Assembly: GCA_002396205.1 (NCBI GenBank)
Contig: DGXB01000053.1
Location: forward strand, 1 to 29,863
Reading direction: 5' to 3'
Length of the DNA stretch: 29,863 nt
From: Bacteroidales bacterium UBA4243
GTDB lineage: Bacteria > Bacteroidota > Bacteroidia > Bacteroidales > F082
Positions within the stretch are counted from its first letter, which is position 1. The number at the start of each line of letters is the position of its first letter. The translations under genes were made by a program, and so were the position numbers. The notes under the pieces were generated by a model. That model saw only the letters and a list, made by a program, of their open reading frames with translations, made no database searches and was not told the origin of the DNA. This document shows positions 24,478 through 29,863 of the stretch, one piece after another.

Positions 24478-27400
24478 TCAAACTCCACAAAAGGCATCTT
24501 CTCGAAGAGCGGCAACACCTCCTGGGCATTCACGCCAGATTTGGCCGGGGTCATGTTGCATGATTTCTTGTCCAACGGGTCGTGGAGATGAATCTTATAG
24601 TTCTGTTTCCCAGGGTTTTTCTTGACAACATCAATAAAGCTCATCATGTCATCCTCGCTCATTTCGGCCACATTCAGCTTGACATAGATGGTCTTTGAGG
24701 TGCTTTCCAAGAGCGAGTCGAGCAACCGCACCTCGCTGAAACGCACCTCAAGTGATGCGGGTGCCACATTCGGGTCCTGGCCTGCCCTCGGGAAAGGACG
24801 GTCCAAAACACCATAAAGCATCACGAAGGAATTGACTGTCAGCAAGTTCCTGCAATTCAGATAGTTCTCCTTGAACAAGGCAAATTGCAATGCTCCACTT
24901 TGGTCTTCGATGGTGAAACGTCCATAGGGATTGCCATTCTTTGCCGTAAACTCCTCAGCACGTGTGATTTGTCCGCCAAGACGCACGGCCCGCTTCTGGT
25001 TTTTCTCCACGTCGTTCATGGCCAACTTCAGCCTTTCCACGTTGCAGTTGGCGAAATATTTCAAAGGCAGGTGATAGACCTCCATCGGGTGCGAAGAGAT
25101 ATAGAAGCCCAAAGCCTCCTTCTCCATCTCCAATTCCTTCATCTTCGACCAAGGCTCGCACTGTGGCAGCGGGATGCTGAAGGTCTCCTCTGCCCCGCCC
25201 TCGTCGCCGAAACCGAAGAGGTCCATCTGCGACGAGTTTTTCCTTTCGTTGAACGATGCCACCATGCGCATGGCTTTCTCTGAAAACGAGGCCGACTCGT
25301 TAGGCGCAACATAGAACAACATGGCGCGATGGAAGCCCTTGAAACTATCAAAACAACCTGCCATGCCCATGCTTTCCAAAGCCCTGACATTAAGTCCCTT
25401 ATCCGCCACGCGCATCACGAAGTCGGCGAAATCCTTGAACTTGCCATTGGATTCGCGTTCGGCCACGATGCCTGCCACAGCCGCCTCGCCCACGTTCTTG
25501 ATGCCGCCCATGCCGTAGCGGATCTCGCCCTTGTCGTTGACGGAGAACTTGTATTCCGACTCGTTGACATCGGGACCCAAAACGGCGATTTTCATGCGCT
25601 TGCACTCCTCAGTCATGAAGTTGACCTGCTTGATGTCGCCCAACTCGTTGTTGAGCACCGCAGCCATAAACTCGGCAGGATAGTGCGCCTTGAGGTAGGC
25701 CGTTTGGTACGACACCCAGCTGTAGCAAGCCGCGTGAGACTTGTTGAAGGCGTAGGACGCGAACTTCTTCCACTCCTCCCAAATCTTTTCGAGGCGTTTC
25801 TTCACCTCGTCCTCGGGCAGGTTCTCGGTCTTGGTTAGTTTGGCCACACCTTGTTTCATAAACTTGCCGTAAAGCTCCTCCATCTTTGCCAACTGCTTCT
25901 TACCCATCGCCTTACGCAAGGTATCAGACTCACCTCTTGTGAAGTCGGCCAGCTCGCGCGAGAGCAACATCACCTGCTCTTGATAGACGCAAATGCCGTA
26001 GGTGTCCTTCAAGTATTTCTCCATGCAAGCGAAGTCATACTTGATTTCTTGTCGGCCCTGCTTGCGGGCGATGAAGTCGGGGATGTTGTCCATCGGGCCA
26101 GGGCGATAGAGGGCGTTCATAGCGATGATGTCGCCGATGACCGTAGGCTGCAACTCGCGCAGGTATTTCTGCATTCCGGGCGATTCAAACTGGAACGTGC
26201 CGATGGTATGTCCTGAACAATACAGATCGTAGGTCTCCTTGTCGTCAATCGGAATGTGGTCGATATCGATTTCTATACCTCTCGTTTTCTTGATGTTGCG
26301 CAAGGCATCCTTAATCAAGGTCAAGGTCTTGAGTCCCAAGAAGTCCATCTTAATGAGACCCACCGACTCGATGACATGGCCATCGTATTGGGTGACAACC
26401 ACCTTGTTTTTCGTCGCCTTATCTTCGACGGTGGCCACAGGTGCCACATCCGTAAGGTCCTGAGCGCCAATGATCACACCGCAGGCATGAATACCAATTT
26501 GTCGGTTTGTATCTTCCAGTTCCTCGGCATAGGTCAGCATCGAGGAGATGTTGGGATCGTTGCCTTCGAGCATATTATGCAGCTCGGGCACGTATTTGTA
26601 GCAGTTCTTCAGGTTGACCTTGGGCATCTTCTTAGGCAGCTCGCCATCGACAGCCTTCACCTGTGCCTCGTCGAAGCCACGGTCGGGGATGAAGCTCTTA
26701 ATTTCGTTCACCGTCGAAAGCGGCACCTTCTGCACGCGTCCCACATCGGCAATGGCCGACTTGGCTGCCATGGTGCCGTATGTGATGATGTGCGCCACCT
26801 TTTCCTTGCCGTATTTGTTTGTCACCCAGTCGAGTACACGTTCGCGGCCATCATCGTCGAAGTCGACATCGATATCAGGCAGCGAGATACGGTCGGGATT
26901 GAGGAAACGTTCAAACAGCAAGTCGTATTTCAATGGGTCTAAGTCAGTAATTCTCAAGCAATAAGCCACAACTGAACCTGCCGCAGAACCACGGCCTGGT
27001 CCCACCGAAACGCCCAACTCCTCGCGGGCAGCACGGATGTAGTCGCTCACGATGAGGAAGTAGCCTGGGAAACCCATGGTCTTCATCACATGCAACTCAA
27101 ACTTGATGCGCTCGGTTTGCTCCTCGGTGAGGGTTTCGCCATAGCGTTTGTGCGCACCCTCCCAAGTCAGTTTGGCCAAGTAATCGGCTTCGAGTTTGAT
27201 ACGATACAAACGGTTGTAGCCGCCCATCTTCTTCACCTTCTTCTCGGCGGCCTCCTGCGACATGATCACGTTGCCATGCTCGTCGCGCGTGAACTCGTTG
27301 AACAAGTCCTCTTCGGTGAATTTCTGCCGATAGCTATCTTCTGTTCCAAACTCTTCAGGGATAGGAAACACAGGCATAATCGGGTCGGAATCAATGCTGT

Positions 27401-29087
27401 AGGTCTCAACTTTATCGACAATCTCTTGCGTGTTTTCCAAGGCTTCAGGATGGTCGGAGAAGATACGTCCCATCTCTTCGGGTGTCTTCAGCCATTCCTG
27501 CTTGGTGTAGTGCATTCGCGTCGGGTCGTCGATGTCCTTGCCCGTGCTGAGGCAGATGAGACGGTCGTGCGCCTCGCCGTGTTCCTCCTCCACAAAGTGG
27601 ACGTCGTTGGTCGCGATGACCTTGACGTTGTATTTCTTCGCCAACTGCAAGATGATTTTGTTCACCTCCTTTTGGCGCTCATAAACCTCGGTATCGCCAC
27701 CCGGCTTGTCGGTCTTATGACGCTGTATCTCAAGATAATAGTCATCGCCAAACAGATTCTTGAACCATTGGATGCTCTCCTCCGCCCCTGCCATGTCGCC
27801 GTTCATGATTTTCTGCGGCACCTCGCCCGCGAGGCACGCCGAGCTGCAAATCACGCCTTCGTGGTATTTTTCCAACAGGCTGTGGTCGATGCGCGGATTG
27901 TAATAAAAGCCATCAGTGTAGGCGATGGAACTCAGTTTGCAAAGGCTGTGGTAACCTGTCTTGTTCTTCGCCAATAAAATAAGGTGCCAGCCACGGTCTT
28001 GCCGGCCATCGCGCTTGTCGATACTGACGGGCGCACAATACGTCTCGATACCGAAAATCGGCTTGAAGAACTGCTTGTTCAGTTTCTCAATCTGTTCTTG
28101 GGCCGCAATCTTTTCTGCATCAGTGGATTCAGGCTTATCGATAATGGCCTGTTGTTCCTTGATGGCATCCTTCACTTTGCCGTTTTCCTTGTTCACCGTA
28201 TCGGCCAAGTCTTTGATACCAAACATATTGCCATGGTCGGTGAGGGCAATGCTATACATCCCGTTTTTCTTGCATTTCGCAACCAAATCGGGCACTTTCG
28301 ACATGCCGTCGAGCATGGAATAATGCGAGTGGACATGCAGGTGGGTGAAGTGCATCGGGACATAGTTGCCAAACTCAGGGACATCATCGGTTTCCTCTTC
28401 ATCCTCATCGTAATTGGGAACCACCACGATTTCCGCAGGCTGAATCACATCGGGATTGGCTGCACGAAAATCGGCCATGAACTGTGGACCGACACGTAAA
28501 GCCTGCTCGTCGATGATGCCGCGACGCACCAACTCCAAGAAAACGCGAGCCGTGGCTTGCACGTCGGCAGAAGCGTTATGGGCCGAATCGAACTTCGCGC
28601 CAAACAAAATCTGGTGGATTTCCTCTAACCTCGGCGACTTGAACTTGCCGTTCTTGCCGCCTGGCAACTGGCAAAAATCCGTCACCTTGTCCGACATCGT
28701 GTCGACGATTTGCCACTGACGCAGGGGATTCTCTCGTCCGCTACGCAAAAACTCACAGCCCAACACATTGAGGTCGAAGCTGATATTGTGGCCAACGAGA
28801 TATTTCGCCTTAGCTGCCGAAGCCATGAAAAGATCAAGCACCTCGTTGAGCGGTCGTCCATATTTCAGGGCATGGGCGGTTGAGATGCCGTGCACCATCT
28901 TGGCTGCAATGGGAATCTCAAACCCTTCGGGTTGAACGAGATAGTTGTGATTTTCCACAAAACGACCTTGGTCGTCATGGACTTGCCAAGCCAATTGCAC
29001 CACGCGGGGCCAGTTGTCGAAGTCGGTCAGCGGTGCGTTTTCTATTTTGGGGAGACCCGTGGTCTCTGTATCGAAGACTAAGAACAT
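24468..29087 (-). CDS. dnaE: DNA polymerase III alpha subunit with N-terminal DnaQ-like exonuclease fusion
   Basis: From ATG 29087 the protein has 1539 residues. Residues 1-200 are a DEDDh exonuclease with FDTETTG (D6, E8), GHNISFDL (D105) and HNASAD (H170, D175) all in place, so proofreading activity is expected. An acidic linker (about 225-238) leads to the PHP domain from about 245 (HLHVHSHYS, LTDHGNMFG). The polymerase core follows, with GPGRGSAAGS and the catalytic PDIDVDFDD, then the C-terminal OB fold (GRFTIEDQSGALQF). It is the replicative polymerase. In many bacteria the exonuclease is the separate epsilon subunit. The longer start at 29174 was rejected because its extra 29 residues are encoded by a REP-like repeat. 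The promoter is at 29242-29272. Confidence 0.93.
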   Translation of the reverse strand: MFLVFDTETTGLPKIENAPLTDFDNWPRVVQLAWQVHDDQGRFVENHNYLVQPEGFEIPIAAKMVHGISTAHALKYGRPLNEVLDLFMASAAKAKYLVGHNISFDLNVLGCEFLRSGRENPLRQWQIVDTMSDKVTDFCQLPGGKNGKFKSPRLEEIHQILFGAKFDSAHNASADVQATARVFLELVRRGIIDEQALRVGPQFMADFRAANPDVIQPAEIVVVPNYDEDEEETDDVPEFGNYVPMHFTHLHVHSHYSMLDGMSKVPDLVAKCKKNGMYSIALTDHGNMFGIKDLADTVNKENGKVKDAIKEQQAIIDKPESTDAEKIAAQEQIEKLNKQFFKPIFGIETYCAPVSIDKRDGRQDRGWHLILLAKNKTGYHSLCKLSSIAYTDGFYYNPRIDHSLLEKYHEGVICSSACLAGEVPQKIMNGDMAGAEESIQWFKNLFGDDYYLEIQRHKTDKPGGDTEVYERQKEVNKIILQLAKKYNVKVIATNDVHFVEEEHGEAHDRLICLSTGKDIDDPTRMHYTKQEWLKTPEEMGRIFSDHPEALENTQEIVDKVETYSIDSDPIMPVFPIPEEFGTEDSYRQKFTEEDLFNEFTRDEHGNVIMSQEAAEKKVKKMGGYNRLYRIKLEADYLAKLTWEGAHKRYGETLTEEQTERIKFELHVMKTMGFPGYFLIVSDYIRAAREELGVSVGPGRGSAAGSVVAYCLRITDLDPLKYDLLFERFLNPDRISLPDIDVDFDDDGRERVLDWVTNKYGKEKVAHIITYGTMAAKSAIADVGRVQKVPLSTVNEIKSFIPDRGFDEAQVKAVDGELPKKMPKVNLKNCYKYVPELHNMLEGNDPNISSMLTYAEELEDTNRQIGIHACGVIIGAQDLTDVAPVATVEDKATKNKVVVTQYDGHVIESVGLIKMDFLGLKTLTLIKDALRNIKKTRGIEIDIDHIPIDDKETYDLYCSGHTIGTFQFESPGMQKYLRELQPTVIGDIIAMNALYRPGPMDNIPDFIARKQGRQEIKYDFACMEKYLKDTYGICVYQEQVMLLSRELADFTRGESDTLRKAMGKKQLAKMEELYGKFMKQGVAKLTKTENLPEDEVKKRLEKIWEEWKKFASYAFNKSHAACYSWVSYQTAYLKAHYPAEFMAAVLNNELGDIKQVNFMTEECKRMKIAVLGPDVNESEYKFSVNDKGEIRYGMGGIKNVGEAAVAGIVAERESNGKFKDFADFVMRVADKGLNVRALESMGMAGCFDSFKGFHRAMLFYVAPNESASFSEKAMRMVASFNERKNSSQMDLFGFGDEGGAEETFSIPLPQCEPWSKMKELEMEKEALGFYISSHPMEVYHLPLKYFANCNVERLKLAMNDVEKNQKRAVRLGGQITRAEEFTAKNGNPYGRFTIEDQSGALQFALFKENYLNCRNLLTVNSFVMLYGVLDRPFPRAGQDPNVAPASLEVRFSEVRLLDSLLESTSKTIYVKLNVAEMSEDDMMSFIDVVKKNPGKQNYKIHLHDPLDKKSCNMTPAKSGVNAQEVLPLFEKMPFVEFDLR

Positions 29088-29120
29088 AGTTGTCAGTTTG
29101 CTGTTGTTCTGTTTGCAGTT

Positions 29121-29196
29121 GTCGTCCCTTCTGGACTTTTTGACTAGGCGGGGATTGAAATCGCCCGTTGACATCTTTTCGTCCTTTCAGGACTCT
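29121..29196. repeat. REP-like triple-hairpin element in the dnaE leader
   Basis: Two similar hairpins, GTCCCTTCTGGAC (29124-29136) and GTCCTTTCAGGAC (29181-29193), flank a third built on GGCG (29147-29150) and CGCC (29162-29165). On the minus strand the outer two read as the near-repeat AGTCC-x-GAA-x-GGACGA. Elements of this look are common in Bacteroidota genomes and are often mistaken for protein. It lies between the promoter and the start codon, so it is in the mRNA leader. 29088-29392 contains no gene, only this element, the promoter and the clpB terminator. Confidence 0.65.
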
Positions 29197-29241
29197 AATG
29201 ACCTGATTATCAAAACGGGTTAGATCTTGATTTTCGGCCTT

Positions 29242-29272
29242 CAAAGATAGGAAGTTTTGGGGAATGACGCAA
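29242..29272 (-). promoter_or_regulatory. dnaE promoter
   Basis: The minus-strand -7 box TATCTTTG (29249-29242) fits TAnnTTTG, with TTG (29272-29270) 20 bases upstream as a -33 element. The predicted leader of about 145 bases runs through the triple-hairpin element to the ATG at 29087. Confidence 0.7.
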
Positions 29273-29332
29273 CAGAGAATGATGATTTTTGGGCAAAATG
29301 AATGTCAAATCTTGGCACAACCCAACATTCAC

Positions 29333-29370
29333 AAAAAAAGCCAAGAAGAGCCTTTTCGCCCTCCTTGGCT
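29333..29370 (-). terminator. Intrinsic terminator of clpB
   Basis: On the minus strand AGCCAAG (29370-29364) pairs with CTTGGCT (29345-29339), enclosing a G/C-rich loop region, and a run of seven T follows (29339-29333). It lies 23 bases past the clpB stop. A T run on the plus strand makes it possibly bidirectional. Confidence 0.8.
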
Positions 29371-29392
29371 AATTTTTTCCGATAGATAACGC

Positions 29393-29863
29393 TTAATTCC
29401 TGAAAATCAAGCTGTCGCCGCTCACGTCGACGATGATGGTCTTTGTCTTGTCGACGCTGTCGGCAAGGATCATCTTCGAGAGCGAGTTGAGCAACTCACG
29501 CTGCATCATACGCTTCACGGGACGCGCACCATACTGCGGGTTGTAGCTCTGGCGGGCGATGAAGTCGACGGCGGCATCGGTGATGTCGATGCTGATGTCG
29601 TTGGCCTTCAGCATCTTCTGCACGCTGCGGAACTGCATCCTGACGATGTCGGCAATTTGGTTCTCGTCCAAAGGCTTGAACATGATGATGTCGTCGACAC
29701 GGTTCAAGAACTCAGGCCGCATGAACTGCTTCAGCTGCTCCATCACCTCGTTGCGGGTCTTCTCGAAGACTTCCTCGGCGTTGGCGTCGGTCAGGTGGGC
29801 GAAGTTGTCCTGGATGATGTTGGCACCAATGTTGGAGGTCATGATGACGATGGTGTTCTTGAA
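29393..29863 (-). CDS. clpB: ClpB disaggregase, C-terminal end only
   Basis: The last 156 residues are in the window; the N-terminal part runs off the right edge. The sequence shows the end of the second AAA+ module: IVIMTSNIGA (sensor 1 region), RPEFLNRVDDII with the arginine-finger type FLNR, and the sensor 2 motif YGARPVKR, then the small C-terminal domain. ClpB is a cytoplasmic hexamer that works with DnaK to pull apart protein aggregates. The fit to the end of ClpB rather than ClpA or ClpC rests on overall wording and on the length after sensor 2, so ClpC is the alternative. A terminator follows. Confidence 0.88.
   Translation of the reverse strand, partial: FKNTIVIMTSNIGANIIQDNFAHLTDANAEEVFEKTRNEVMEQLKQFMRPEFLNRVDDIIMFKPLDENQIADIVRMQFRSVQKMLKANDISIDITDAAVDFIARQSYNPQYGARPVKRMMQRELLNSLSKMILADSVDKTKTIIVDVSGDSLIFRN

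Noticed and set aside
29140..29165. GGGATTGAAATC resembles the 3' end of a CRISPR repeat (GGATTGAAAC).
   Set aside because: It occurs once, there is no array or cas gene, and it is the loop of a hairpin in the REP-like element.
29088..29174. Longer N terminus for the polymerase starting at 29174.
   Set aside because: The extra 29 residues are encoded by the REP-like element, and the exonuclease fold begins at the ATG at 29087.

Overview
The window looks like a chromosomal segment of an uncultured or gut-type member of the Bacteroidales (phylum Bacteroidota). Several independent signs agree: secreted giant proteins ending in type IX secretion system (T9SS) type A sorting domains; many -7 boxes of the form TAnnTTTG in place of a sigma-70 TATAAT; almost no Shine-Dalgarno sequences; a radical SAM/SPASM plus lipoprotein pair of a kind known from Bacteroidales; and a hybrid histidine-kinase style (signal peptide, TPRs, one TM, kinase) common in this phylum.

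Layout, left to right. 1-7763 is a surface-protein locus read on the minus strand. It holds the 5' part of a fibronectin-III adhesin (1-1428, running off the left edge), a small membrane-tail protein (1666-1929) and a 1785-residue modular T9SS adhesin (2087-7444). The two adhesin genes carry the same roughly 100-base upstream block, with a promoter -7 box and a short palindrome, so they are probably co-regulated. 7764-8621 is the C-terminal half of a DUF4143-type ATPase whose P-loop half is gone. 8663-12768 is a tightly overlapped minus-strand run: shikimate kinase, a DUF3089 lipoprotein hydrolase, a TPR histidine kinase and a LuxR-type response regulator. 12885-14502 is a radical SAM/SPASM enzyme behind a repeat-containing lipoprotein with three YGSP motifs, with its own promoter.

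14713-22209 is the only plus-strand part: a small outer-membrane beta-barrel protein with its own promoter and terminator, then a 2222-residue modular T9SS protein containing an in-frame tandem duplication of about 1.63 kb. The rest returns to the minus strand: DUF58 protein (22298-23233), thioredoxin (23316-23636), a HEPN/nucleotidyltransferase pair (23716-24425), a DNA polymerase III alpha subunit with a fused N-terminal proofreading exonuclease (24468-29087), and the 3' end of clpB (29393-29863, running off the right edge).

Between genes there are several palindromes built from repeated 7-9 base words. Three of them begin at, just after, or inside the stop codon of the gene before them, one even supplying the last codons of the radical SAM enzyme. 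A different REP-like triple-hairpin element lies in the dnaE leader. The best leads for something undescribed are the YGSP lipoprotein/radical SAM pair, the stop-codon-associated palindromes, and the shared adhesin promoter block. No tRNA, rRNA, CRISPR array or intact insertion sequence was seen.
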